This document shows, piece after piece, positions 17,770 through 24,925 of a stretch of DNA of 27,251 nt. Origin of the DNA: Bradyrhizobium sp. CCH5-F6. GTDB lineage: Bacteria > Pseudomonadota > Alphaproteobacteria > Rhizobiales > Xanthobacteraceae. The stretch covers positions 1 to 27,251 of the forward strand of contig NZ_LSIC01000216.1 of assembly GCF_001556045.1 (NCBI RefSeq), given 5' to 3'. Within the stretch, counting starts at the first letter, position 1. Every line of letters starts with the position of its first letter. The translations under genes and the position numbers were made by a program. The notes beneath the pieces are model-generated. The model had not been told where the DNA came from. It did not search any database and saw only the letters and a list, made by a program, of their open reading frames with translations.

Positions 17770-18498
17770 CTAAGCCGCCTGCCGCAGCGGGGTCCAGGCG
17801 AACTCCGGATAGTAATTGTCCATCATGCGGTCGACATAGGCGGTGAGGTTCAGAAATCCTTCGGCGCGCTCGCGCAAGGCCGATTCGAAGAAGGGCGTCA
17901 GGATCCCCGCCAGCGCGCCGAAGGCAGTGGCATCGACGCCGCAGGGCTTGTTGCCCATCATGTACGCCTTGTCTCCGAGCTGCACCGACAGCGCGAACAG
18001 CGAGCGCACCGCGAGATCGACATCGTCATCGGGCGCATGGCGGCCGAGCCCGGAAAGCAGATAGTTCTCGGCGACGCGGAATTGCGCGTCCTCGCGCAGC
18101 TTCTCGCGGTTGTGCTCCGGCGCGCCATCGAAGAAATGCGCAGGGCCCTTGGCGAAGTTGACCGGATCGACCCAGCGCGCGCCGACCAGCGCCCAATAGA
18201 CGTGATGCTCGATCATGCGCTCGAACGCCCAGGCCTGCGCGCGTTCCTGCAACGAGAGTCCCGCGTCGAAATCGAAGCCGTAGCGGCGCTCGATATGGGC
18301 GCGGATGAAGGTGGAATCGGCCACCGCCTCGCCGCCGTCGTCGATGAAGGGCAGCTGACCCTTCGGCGAAGCGGGCGGCATCGCCCGCTCCTTCCGGTAG
18401 GGCAGTCCCGCCATCTTGAGCTGCACCTCCGTCTTTGTGACGAAGGGGCTGATTTCCGGCAGGCCAAAGCCGGCGCCGAAACCGTAAAGCGTGATCAT
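17770..18498 (-). CDS. Glutathione S-transferase family protein
   Basis: A 242-residue GST-like protein. The N-terminal thioredoxin-fold part reads 'MITLYGFGAGFGLPEISPFV' followed by 'TKTEVQLKMAGLPYRKE' and 'SPKGQLPFIDDGGEAVADS', with the cis-Pro in 'GQLPFI' and the glutathione-contact 'ADS'. The C-terminal helical domain includes 'GDKAYMMGNKPCGVDATAFGAL'. This composition resembles the FAX/metaxin-like GST subgroup rather than classical detoxification GSTs. It lies 38 bp downstream of a small ORF on the same strand, and a 28-bp perfect palindrome is about 50 bp upstream of its ATG. Control by the divergent WYL regulator at 18937 is likely. Substrate is unknown. Confidence 0.88.
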   Translation of the reverse strand: MITLYGFGAGFGLPEISPFVTKTEVQLKMAGLPYRKERAMPPASPKGQLPFIDDGGEAVADSTFIRAHIERRYGFDFDAGLSLQERAQAWAFERMIEHHVYWALVGARWVDPVNFAKGPAHFFDGAPEHNREKLREDAQFRVAENYLLSGLGRHAPDDDVDLAVRSLFALSVQLGDKAYMMGNKPCGVDATAFGALAGILTPFFESALRERAEGFLNLTAYVDRMMDNYYPEFAWTPLRQAA

Positions 18499-18536
18499 GC
18501 AAGCTCTCCTGAACCTGTCGAACGAGTTGATGGAAC

Positions 18537-18812
18537 CTAGCGGTCGGCTGCTGCCACCATGGTGGCAGCAGCCGTGATATCTTCTGCGAAGCGGGCTCCT
18601 CGCCAGGCGCGACCCATCAGTTGGCGGACCAGCGCATCCGCGGCATGGATCAACGAGCGCGTCACGGCGGTCGCGAGCGCAAGGCGGAGGTCGACGACCG
18701 TGGAATCAAGTGAAACGAGGCGGCTGAATGCCCAAGCCTGCCACGCCTGGACCTGGAAAGGCTGGCTCCGCCACAACGGGCCGGCCGGGCCGAAATGGGT
18801 TGGAATGATCAT
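18537..18812 (-). CDS. Small hypothetical protein upstream of the GST gene
   Basis: A 91-residue ORF that I do not recognise. It begins with MIIPTHFGPAGPLWRSQPF, is rich in Trp near the N-terminus (W14, W24, W27), and has a long Ala/Leu-rich helical middle. It has a plausible AGAGGA ribosome-binding site 7 nt before the ATG at 18812, and codon third positions are mostly G/C. An in-frame TTG at 18818 is an alternative start. It sits between two matching palindromes and reads toward the GST gene, as expected for a first operon gene controlled by the divergent WYL regulator. The large palindrome lies in its last ~12 codons, which is unusual for a real gene and tempers confidence. Confidence 0.5.
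   Translation of the reverse strand: MIIPTHFGPAGPLWRSQPFQVQAWQAWAFSRLVSLDSTVVDLRLALATAVTRSLIHAADALVRQLMGRAWRGARFAEDITAAATMVAAADR
18546..18573. promoter_or_regulatory. 28-bp perfect palindrome, candidate operator 1 of the WYL regulator
   Basis: GGCTGCTGCCACCA and its exact complement abut without a spacer. The core CTGCTGCCA-N6-TGGCAGCAG (18548-18571) has the same half-sites and the same 6-nt spacing as the palindrome at 18859-18882. It is centred about 61 bp upstream of the GST start. Confidence 0.7.
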
Positions 18813-18858
18813 GGACAAATCCTCTTCAGTCGATGTGTTGTCCCGGTATAGAACTCCC

Positions 18859-18882
18859 CTGCTGCCAACCTTCTGTCAGCAG
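18859..18882. promoter_or_regulatory. 24-bp near-perfect palindrome, candidate operator 2 of the WYL regulator
   Basis: CTGCTGCCA-N6-TGTCAGCAG differs from a perfect palindrome at a single pair. It lies between the divergent small ORF (ATG 18812) and the regulator gene (ATG 18937), about 55 bp from each. This suits autoregulation plus control of the divergent transcript. Confidence 0.7.
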
Positions 18883-18936
18883 CCGCGCGCCGCCTTCTGA
18901 AAAGACCACCTAAAAAGCAGCGACAAGAGACCCGTC

Positions 18937-19635
18937 ATGAGACGCGCCGACCGGCTGTTTCAAATCATCCAGGTGCTGAGGCGCACGCGTAAGCCGCTGA
19001 CGGCGGACGCGATTGCGGCCGAGCTCGAGACCTCGAAGCGCACCATCTACCGCGACATCGCGACACTGATCGGCCAGCGCGTGCCGATCCGCGGCGAAGC
19101 CGGCATGGGTTACATCCTGGAAAAGGGTTTTGACCTCCCGCCGCTCATGCTGACACCCGACGAGATCGAGGCGGCGGTGCTGGGTGCACAATGGGTCGCG
19201 GGCCACGCCGACTCCACGCTGGCGCGCGCGGCCGAGGACTTGATGGCCAAGATCGCCGACACCGTGCCTGAGCGCCTGCGGCCCTTCGTGCTGGAGCCGG
19301 CGAGCCGGGCGCGGCCGAGCTGGAACAGGGAGCCGGACCGCCTGGACATGGCGCGCACCCGCACCCAGATCCACGAAGGCAAGAAGATCATGCTGCGCTA
19401 TCGCGACGAGCAAGGCCGCCCCAGCGAACGCGTGATCTGGCCGATTTCGGTCGGCTATCTCGAAGCGGTGCGGCTGCTGGCGGCCTGGTGCGAGCTGCGC
19501 GGCGACTTCCGCAGCTTCCGCACCGACCGTGTGGTCGAGGCGACCTATCTCGACGAGAAATATCCGGAGCGGCGCGACGTGCTGCGGGCAAGATGGCGGC
19601 AGAGCCTGGTCTGGGGCCCGCCGAAGGACACGTGA
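18937..19635 (+). CDS. YafY-type HTH/WYL-domain transcriptional regulator
   Basis: A 232-residue regulator. The N-terminal DeoR-like HTH_11 domain reads 'RRADRLFQIIQVLRRTRKPL', then 'TADAIAAELETSKRTIYRDIATL' with the recognition helix near residues 43-53. The WYL-type region spans about residues 130-220 ('KKIMLRYRDEQGRPSERVIWPISVGYLEAVRLLAAWCELRGDFRSFR'), with the family's Trp-Tyr-Leu position written GYLE. It is divergent from the small ORF and GST gene, and two matched palindromes flank that ORF. The effector is unknown. Confidence 0.92.
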   Translation: MRRADRLFQIIQVLRRTRKPLTADAIAAELETSKRTIYRDIATLIGQRVPIRGEAGMGYILEKGFDLPPLMLTPDEIEAAVLGAQWVAGHADSTLARAAEDLMAKIADTVPERLRPFVLEPASRARPSWNREPDRLDMARTRTQIHEGKKIMLRYRDEQGRPSERVIWPISVGYLEAVRLLAAWCELRGDFRSFRTDRVVEATYLDEKYPERRDVLRARWRQSLVWGPPKDT

Positions 19636-19640
19636 CGAGG

Positions 19641-19964
19641 ATGGAACGGACCACGCCCCACGATCTGTCGAGCTGTTGCCAGGGCTGCGGCGCCTGCTGC
19701 GGTTATTCGGCGAACTGGCCGCGCTTCTCGATCGAGAGCGACGAGGAGCTTGCCGCCATTCCCGAATCGCTGGTCAACGAACGCCAGTCCGGCATGCGCT
19801 GCGAGGGCGATCGCTGCTCGGCCTTGCAGGGAGAGATCGGAAAGATGACGGCCTGCGGAATCTATGCCGTGCGGCCGGAGGTTTGCCGCACCTGCATGCC
19901 GGGCGACGCCGAATGCGCGATGGCGCGGCGGAAGTTTGGCTTGCCTGCGATAGAGGTCGCTTAG
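19641..19964 (+). CDS. YkgJ-family cysteine cluster protein
   Basis: A 107-residue protein of the YkgJ type (putative Zn or Fe-S binding). It has 'CCQGCGACCGYSANWPRF' near residue 11, a middle 'MRCEGDRCSAL', and 'CGIYAVRPEVCRTCMPGDAEC' near the end, giving about a dozen cysteines. The ATG at 19641 was chosen. A GTG at 19632 that overlaps the regulator's stop is in frame and possible. It starts 5 bp after the WYL regulator and is probably co-transcribed with it. Its last 4 bp overlap the tail of the next, opposite-strand gene. Confidence 0.88.
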   Translation: MERTTPHDLSSCCQGCGACCGYSANWPRFSIESDEELAAIPESLVNERQSGMRCEGDRCSALQGEIGKMTACGIYAVRPEVCRTCMPGDAECAMARRKFGLPAIEVA

Positions 19965-20359
19965 GCGGGAACGGCTTCGCCGATCTCGTCGTCGAGCTCG
20001 TCATCGAGCGGTGCGAGCACCGAGAGCGGCTTGGTCGACAGCGTGATCGGCTTGCGCCCGCCCGACAGCGACGGCGAGGATTTCGCCGTGCTTTCGCGCG
20101 ACAGCGCGTAGAGCGTCGAGCCGACGCGGCCGCCATTCTCGATCAGGTCGCGCTCGCTGCAGCTTGCGGCGATCGCGACCGCCAGCGAGTGCAAATGGCT
20201 GCGCCGGTAGCAGAACAGCGCCAGCTTCGCGCGCGCGTCAGGGGAAACACTCTCAACCAGCCTCGGCAGCCCACTCTCGCTGGCGCGATACATCTCGCCA
20301 AGGAGTTCGTCGCGGACCGGGCAGAAATCGCTTTCAAAGGCGTCGCGGCTTGAAAACAT
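19961..20359 (-). CDS. Hypothetical protein
   Basis: A 132-residue protein that I cannot assign to a named family. It is soluble, starts 'MFSSRDAFESDFCPVRDELL', has a middle region 'LALFCYRRSHLHSLAVAIAASC', and ends in an acidic 'LDDELDDEIGEAVPA' tail. The ATG at 20359 has a good GGGAGAA site. The segment 'RSHLHSLAVAIAASCSERDL' plus a 'GSTLYALSRES' segment recalls conserved Bradyrhizobium hypotheticals of similar length. The stop codon overlaps the stop of the YkgJ-type gene (4 bp, tail to tail), so there is no room for a terminator between them. Confidence 0.78.
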   Translation of the reverse strand: MFSSRDAFESDFCPVRDELLGEMYRASESGLPRLVESVSPDARAKLALFCYRRSHLHSLAVAIAASCSERDLIENGGRVGSTLYALSRESTAKSSPSLSGGRKPITLSTKPLSVLAPLDDELDDEIGEAVPA

Positions 20360-20495
20360 TGCAGTTCTCCCTCGTGTCAGGAAGATGCCGCGCAATTCTC
20401 TAATGAAAGGTTAACCACGCGGCCCGGTAGTCACCCGGAGTGCTTGCGCCGCGGCCGCGAATCAGAGGCGCCGGGGGCGCAAATGCTCTCCCAGC

Positions 20496-20580
20496 GTGAT
20501 GGCCGGGCTTGTCCCGGCCATCCACGGAGAACCAAGCGGCACGAAGAACGTGGATGCCCGGGACAAGCCCGGGCATGACG
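20496..20580. repeat. Dispersed palindromic repeat, GATGGCCGGG...CCCGGGCATGACG type
   Basis: A left hairpin GGCCGGG-CTTGT-CCCGGCC and a right hairpin GCCCGGG-ACAAG-CCCGGGC are themselves in inverted arrangement with CCAC/GTGG junctions. This is the common 'GGCCGGGACAAGCCCGGCC' repeat of Bradyrhizobium genomes. It fills most of the gap between the hypothetical gene and the DUF3307 gene (20360-20634). Confidence 0.85.
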
Positions 20581-20634
20581 ACCATTCGTGATGCACGCGA
20601 TAGCTTCCAGCCAGACGCCGCAAGAGGGCAGCAG

Positions 20635-21021
20635 TCAGTTCGCCGCCATGAAGATGGAGAGGCCGAACCCGGTAAGGTGATGCAGCGCCTGATCGAAGCC
20701 GATCAGGGTCCAGAACCAGGGATGCGCAAGGTCGACGCCGAAATTCGCGGAGACGAACCCCTTGGCGCGGTCGATCGTGATATGGATCACGAAGTCGATG
20801 AACGCCACGAACCAGAATTTCGGGGCCACGATCAGGATCAGCGGCAGCGCAACCGCGAGGTGAACGAGGCAGTGCACCAGGAGCGGCAGGGCCCAACCAT
20901 GTTTCTGGTCCTTGCCGTGCGCCATCCAGGCGGTCTGGAGAACGAAATCGCCGATGATGTGCTTGAACGTGAGCAGCAACATCCAGCCAATGAGCGCTTC
21001 AACCGGAATCGCCGATGACAT
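20635..21021 (-). CDS. DUF3307-family membrane protein
   Basis: A 128-residue protein with three or four hydrophobic segments. It matches DUF3307: 'LLTFKHIIGDFVLQTAWMAHGK' at the start (the HxxxDFxLQ motif), 'LPLLVHCLVHLAVALPLIL', and 'FIDFVIHITIDRAKGF' (the HxxxD motif). The conserved His/Asp residues within membrane segments suggest a metal-binding or proteolytic site, but the family function is unknown. The ATG at 21021 has no clear ribosome-binding site. A TTG at 21036, five codons upstream, has GAGG at a better distance and may be the true start. Confidence 0.87.
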   Translation of the reverse strand: MSSAIPVEALIGWMLLLTFKHIIGDFVLQTAWMAHGKDQKHGWALPLLVHCLVHLAVALPLILIVAPKFWFVAFIDFVIHITIDRAKGFVSANFGVDLAHPWFWTLIGFDQALHHLTGFGLSIFMAAN

Positions 21022-21374
21022 GGGTGGAAACGACAAGCTGACGCCTCATTGACGTGACGAGAAGAATTTGGAGCGTTCAGCGCAACTTCTTCTTGGACCG
21101 GTCAAAATCGCCGGGACGCGTGATTTATGACATCTCTCGCGGCGGAATGCAGCCGGGGGGAACCGGAAAATCGCCAACTGTGGCTAACTGGTGATAGGAC
21201 GACCAATCGCCGCGCCAGCGTCGAGTAAGGTTACCTTCGGCTCGAAATTTGCATTCCGTCACCTCCGCGCTATCATCGGTGACAGAAAATACCGTTCTTT
21301 TTTCAGACGTTTACGATTGCAAGGCGCCCGGCCAAAAGCCGCAAGCCGTCCGAGTACAAGGCCAGAGTGCTGCC
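21022..21374. other. 353-base intergenic region, no gene recognised
   Basis: No supported coding sequence was found between the divergent DUF3307 and TAXI genes. It contains an inverted repeat GTCACC...GGTGAC (21258-21283), then an AT-rich run ending in TTCTTTTTTC (about 21294-21304). These could be a regulatory hairpin or a small-RNA terminator, but no promoter could be fixed with confidence. Confidence 0.5.
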
Positions 21375-22820
21375 ATGAGTACTGAGGGCCCGACCGCATC
21401 ATTGACACCGCCGCCACCCCGGCGTCCCAAGGTGATCAAGACCAATCAGCAGCAAGTCCTGCTCTACGTCGTGCTGACCCTGCTGTTGTCGTTCGCCACC
21501 GTCTGGGCCGGCCGCGCCTTGCTGCACAATTCGGAGACGCTGACCTTTGCCGTCGGCGCTCCCAACAGTGACGAGGCGCTGTTCGCGGCCAAACTCGCCA
21601 CGGTGCTGAAGAACAATGCCTCCCGCGTCCGGATCGAGATCGTCAACCACGCGGACAACGCCAAGGCGGTCGCGCAGTTCGACCGCAAGCAGGCCGACCT
21701 CGCCGTGCTGCGCACGGACGCCAAGGTGCCGCTGCGGGCGCGCACGCTCGCGATCCTAGAGCACGATCTCGTGCTGTTGCTCGGGCCCGGCAACAAGAAG
21801 ATCAAGTCCCTCTCCGAGCTGAGGAAGAAGAAAGTCGCGGTCGTCGCCGAGAACGACGCCTCGCTCGCCTTCGTCCGTAGCATCCTCGAAGTCCCCGCCG
21901 GCCCCGAGGCTGCGAGGGTCCAAATGGCGCCGCAGGGCGCAACGCTCGACAGGCTGTTTGCCCCTCCAAATGGCTTTGGCGCGGTGATTGCCATCGTCCA
22001 CGCCTCCAGGGCTGTCAGGGACAAGTCCTATGAACAAGTCGCCAGACGCGGCGGCTTCACGCTGAATGCCATCGACGAAGCCAAGACGCTGGCCCGCAAA
22101 TTCCCCGGCATCTCCGGCGAGACGCTGACGGCAGGCACGTTGTCGACATCTCCGCAAATCCCCGACGACGATCTCGACACGATCGGGCTCGAATGGCTCC
22201 TGGTCGCACAATCCAGAATGTCCCCGACCACGGCAGGGGAGCTCGCGCGGATCGTCTACGAGAACAAGTCCGCGCTCGGGCTCGACAACGGCTTCGCCAC
22301 CAGGATAGAGCCGGCCTCCGTCGAGAAGGATGCGTTCGTGATCGCTCACCGGGGCGCCGCCGACTACATCAACGACGACACCAAGTCGTTCATGGATAAG
22401 TACAGCGACCTGATGTATGTGGGCGTTGCCGCGCTCAGCATCATCGGTTCGATCTTCGCCGCGATCTACGCCAAGATCACGAGGATCGCGCCGGAGAAGG
22501 CCAGCGAGCTCTCCACGGCCATCCTCGACATCGGCGAGCGGATCGAGCATGCCCATTCGCTGGATCAGCTCGAATGTCTCCAGGACGAGCTGGAAGCGAT
22601 CCTGCGCGGCGCCGTTATCGGCCTCAGAGACGGCACGATCAGTACCGACGGGCTGGACACTTTCAAGCTCGGCTATGAATTCGTTCGCGACGAGATCGGC
22701 ATGCGCCGCGACTACTTGAAACGTCATGCCGGCGAAGCTGACAAGACGGTGCGCGATGCCGGCCCGCCCCAGCCGGACGACAGCAATGTCGTGGTGGTGA
22801 AGACCGCCCAGAGCGCCTGA
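21375..22820 (+). CDS. Membrane-anchored TAXI-family TRAP solute-binding-like protein
   Basis: A 481-residue protein. After a Pro-rich cytoplasmic start ('TPPPPRRPKVIKTNQQQ') comes an uncleaved-looking membrane anchor (about residues 29-50). Next is a periplasmic TAXI/NMT1-like ligand domain ('TLTFAVGAPNSDEALFAAKLATVLK', 'FDRKQADLAVLRTD', 'LSELRKKKVAVVAEND'). A second membrane helix lies near residues 345-365 ('MYVGVAALSIIGSIFAAIY'), and a C-terminal cytoplasmic region of about 110 residues carries a possible coiled coil ('HSLDQLECLQDELEAIL'). No TRAP permease genes are adjacent. The two-anchor layout resembles a sensor more than a transporter subunit. ATG 21375 is favoured; in-frame codons exist further upstream. 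Confidence 0.8.
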   Translation: MSTEGPTASLTPPPPRRPKVIKTNQQQVLLYVVLTLLLSFATVWAGRALLHNSETLTFAVGAPNSDEALFAAKLATVLKNNASRVRIEIVNHADNAKAVAQFDRKQADLAVLRTDAKVPLRARTLAILEHDLVLLLGPGNKKIKSLSELRKKKVAVVAENDASLAFVRSILEVPAGPEAARVQMAPQGATLDRLFAPPNGFGAVIAIVHASRAVRDKSYEQVARRGGFTLNAIDEAKTLARKFPGISGETLTAGTLSTSPQIPDDDLDTIGLEWLLVAQSRMSPTTAGELARIVYENKSALGLDNGFATRIEPASVEKDAFVIAHRGAADYINDDTKSFMDKYSDLMYVGVAALSIIGSIFAAIYAKITRIAPEKASELSTAILDIGERIEHAHSLDQLECLQDELEAILRGAVIGLRDGTISTDGLDTFKLGYEFVRDEIGMRRDYLKRHAGEADKTVRDAGPPQPDDSNVVVVKTAQSA

Positions 22821-22940
22821 TCCACAGGTTGCGGCGGCTCCAGGTCTGGCCGACTTTCATCCCGGTAAATCGAGCGCCGAAACCGAGGAACCGCCTCGAC
22901 CCGCAACCGTTGGTTTCCGGCTGCAACCGGAGAACGCGGC

Positions 22941-23159
22941 ATGCGTGCACTCCTCATCATCCTCCTTCTGGCAATGCTGGCGGCGGCCGGCTACTTCGCC
23001 TACGCCGCAATGGCGGTTGAAGGTGAGCCGATCCCGACGGAAGGCTACGTGGCGCTGGCGCTGGGCGCGGGATTTTCCGTCATCGTCGGCGTCGGACTGA
23101 TGGTCCTGCTGTTCTTCAGCAGCCGCCGCGGCTACGACGACCCACCGCATTTCAGATAA
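22941..23159 (+). CDS. Small two-helix membrane protein
   Basis: A 72-residue protein with two hydrophobic helices (about residues 2-24 and 36-60) joined by a short acidic loop (VEGEPIPTEG), ending in the charged tail 'SSRRGYDDPPHFR'. GGAGA precedes the ATG. I do not recognise a named family, but the layout matches small conserved inner-membrane proteins of Bradyrhizobium. It follows the TAXI gene by 120 bp in the same direction. Confidence 0.72.
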   Translation: MRALLIILLLAMLAAAGYFAYAAMAVEGEPIPTEGYVALALGAGFSVIVGVGLMVLLFFSSRRGYDDPPHFR

Positions 23160-23284
23160 GCATTCCGCCGACGACGGCGACGGACCGGCAGGCACGGCGC
23201 AGCGGCGCCAATGAAGCTGCCGGCGCCCCGTCATTGACGGCCTCGGCCCGGGCAGGCACCTTGGCGCCGACAATGGAGACGAGA

Positions 23285-24070
23285 ATGTCGGACACAGCCG
23301 ACGCAGCCACCGGCCCCCTGCTCGAAATCACCGGCGCACGCGCCACCATCCGCCTCAACAGACCGAAACATCTCAACCGGCTCCAGGCGGAGGATCTCGG
23401 CGAACTGACGAGACTGTTCGACCGGGTGGAAACCGATCCTGATATTCGCGTCCTGGTGCTGACCGGCACCGGACGCGCCTTCTCTGCCGGCTACGATCTC
23501 AATTCGGTGGCCGAGCGCGCGGTCAGCGCGAGCGAGCAGCAGAGCGCGGGCTCGGCCTTCGAGGTGGTCGTCAACCGGCTGGAGGATCTGGGCGTACCGA
23601 CCATCTGCCGGCTCAACGGCGGCGTCTATGGCGGCTCGACCGACCTGGCGCTGGCCTGCGATTTCCGCGTCGGCGTCGATACCGCCGAGATGTTCATGCC
23701 GGCGGCGCGGCTCGGGCTGCATTACTATCCGAGCGGCATCAAACGCTTCGTGACCCGCCTCGGCGTGGACAATGCGAAGAGACTGTTCCTGACCGCGCAG
23801 AAGATCAGCGCCCCGGAGATGCTGCGCATCGGCTATCTCACTGCGATGGTGCCGGTGGAATTGCTGGACGAGGAGGTCGACGAGCTCGCCGCGATCCTCG
23901 CCGGCAACGCGCCGCAGGCAATGCGCGGCATGAAGCGTGCGATCAACGAGTTCGCCCGCAATGAGCTTGATGAGGCAGCCGCCGACCGGCGCCACCGCGA
24001 CAGCATGCGCGGCGACGAGATCAAGGAAGGCATCAAGGCGTTCGCGGAAAAGCAGCCGCCACGGTTCTGA
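23285..24070 (+). CDS. Crotonase-fold protein lacking both hydratase glutamates
   Basis: A 261-residue crotonase-superfamily protein, likely annotated as enoyl-CoA hydratase/isomerase. The oxyanion-hole segment 'GRAFSAGYDLNSV' and the fold-typical 'GGVYGGSTDLALACDFRVG' are present. Position 120 is Asp and position 140 is Ala, where classical hydratases have Glu144 and Glu164. Simple hydration is therefore doubtful; isomerase, hydrolase or decarboxylase activity on an acyl-CoA is possible. The ATG at 23285 was chosen for GGAG 6 nt upstream; an in-frame ATG lies four codons earlier. No other acyl-CoA gene is adjacent. Confidence 0.88.
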   Translation: MSDTADAATGPLLEITGARATIRLNRPKHLNRLQAEDLGELTRLFDRVETDPDIRVLVLTGTGRAFSAGYDLNSVAERAVSASEQQSAGSAFEVVVNRLEDLGVPTICRLNGGVYGGSTDLALACDFRVGVDTAEMFMPAARLGLHYYPSGIKRFVTRLGVDNAKRLFLTAQKISAPEMLRIGYLTAMVPVELLDEEVDELAAILAGNAPQAMRGMKRAINEFARNELDEAAADRRHRDSMRGDEIKEGIKAFAEKQPPRF

Positions 24071-24137
24071 GGGCCTGTGGCGGACAATGCCGCCGCACGA
24101 TGCAACTCCGAGTCTTCGCAACATCCTGTGACTATAG

Positions 24138-24165
24138 GTCCCGGGTCTGCGCGTACCCTTGGGAC
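24138..24165. terminator. Hairpin between convergent crotonase and GST genes
   Basis: GTCCC-G-GGT pairs with ACCC-TT-GGGAC with a small bulge and an 8-nt loop. No long T-tract follows on either strand, so terminator function is only probable from its place between two converging stops. Confidence 0.4.
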
Positions 24166-24193
24166 GACAGCGGAGATCGCGGCGCTTGCCGCC

Positions 24194-24838
24194 TCAGCCT
24201 CCCGCAGCCTTGGCATGCTCCGCCGCCATCTCCGCATCCGCCGCATTGATGCGCTGGAACGCCGGTCGCGCCGTCATGCGTTCGGCATAGCGGACGAACA
24301 CGTCCTTTCTCGGCACGATGCCGAACATCATGGTCCAGCTGAACGCGACGCCCCACAACACGTCGGCGGCCGTCATGCGCTCGCCGAGCAGATACGGCCC
24401 ATTCGACAGCTGCGCCTCGAGCGCATTCAGCATGGTGTCGTAATCGGCGTAGGGCGATTGCGTGATCGGCGCCGGCTCGCGTTGCATGAACTTGTCGATC
24501 AGGGCCGGCTCGAACGACGACCCGTAATACGCGATCCAGCGCAGATAGGGGCCGCGCAGCGGATCGTTCAGGGCAGGCGTGAGGCCGGCCTGCGGGAACA
24601 GGTCGGCGAGATAGATCGTGATGGCGACCTGCTCCGTCACCAGCGCTTCGCCATGGCGGATCGCCGGCACCTTGCCGAGCGAATTGATGGCGAGATAGGC
24701 GGGCAAGCGCTGCTCGCCGGCCTTCATGTTGAGAACGTGGAGAGCGTAAGGAGCCCGCAGTTCCTCCAGCAGCACCCGCGTGCCGGTGGCGCGCGTCTGC
24801 GGCGAATAATACAGCGTGATGCGGTTCGGATCGGTCAT
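24194..24838 (-). CDS. Glutathione S-transferase family protein
   Basis: A 214-residue GST of normal length. The N-terminal domain reads 'ITLYYSPQTRATGTRVLLEE', with Ser/Thr near the usual catalytic position, followed by 'LNMKAGEQRLPAYLAINSLG' and 'KVPAIRHGEALVTEQVAITIYLADLFP', where the cis-Pro is in KVPAI and the glutathione-contact Glu-Gln replaces Glu-Ser. The C-terminal domain contains 'GPYLLGERMTAADVLWGVAF', the conserved capping box. GGAGA precedes the ATG at 24838. It is divergent from a WYL regulator (24926), with a perfect inverted repeat in the 87-bp gap, so control by that regulator is very likely. Confidence 0.92.
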   Translation of the reverse strand: MTDPNRITLYYSPQTRATGTRVLLEELRAPYALHVLNMKAGEQRLPAYLAINSLGKVPAIRHGEALVTEQVAITIYLADLFPQAGLTPALNDPLRGPYLRWIAYYGSSFEPALIDKFMQREPAPITQSPYADYDTMLNALEAQLSNGPYLLGERMTAADVLWGVAFSWTMMFGIVPRKDVFVRYAERMTARPAFQRINAADAEMAAEHAKAAGG

Positions 24839-24884
24839 GGCAGTCTCCATCTGGGCCGGCTGGCGCTGGGGCTGCTTGTAGCGG

Positions 24885-24915
24885 ACCATACCTGACATCT
24901 CCTGTCAGGTATGGT
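24885..24915. promoter_or_regulatory. Perfect 13-bp inverted repeat, operator of the second WYL regulator
   Basis: ACCATACCTGACA and TGTCAGGTATGGT flank a 5-nt spacer. It lies midway between the divergent GST and regulator genes, ending 11 bp before the regulator ATG. It would block both promoters when bound. The inner TGTCAG half-site resembles that of the operator at 18859-18882. Confidence 0.78.
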
Positions 24916-24925
24916 TTAAGGGTTC

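Noticed and set aside
18559..18900. A plus-strand frame of 113 codons opposite the small ORF at 18537-18812
   Set aside because: It has no convincing ribosome-binding site and runs through the candidate operator at 18859. The minus frame has better codon pattern and start context, though neither is proven.
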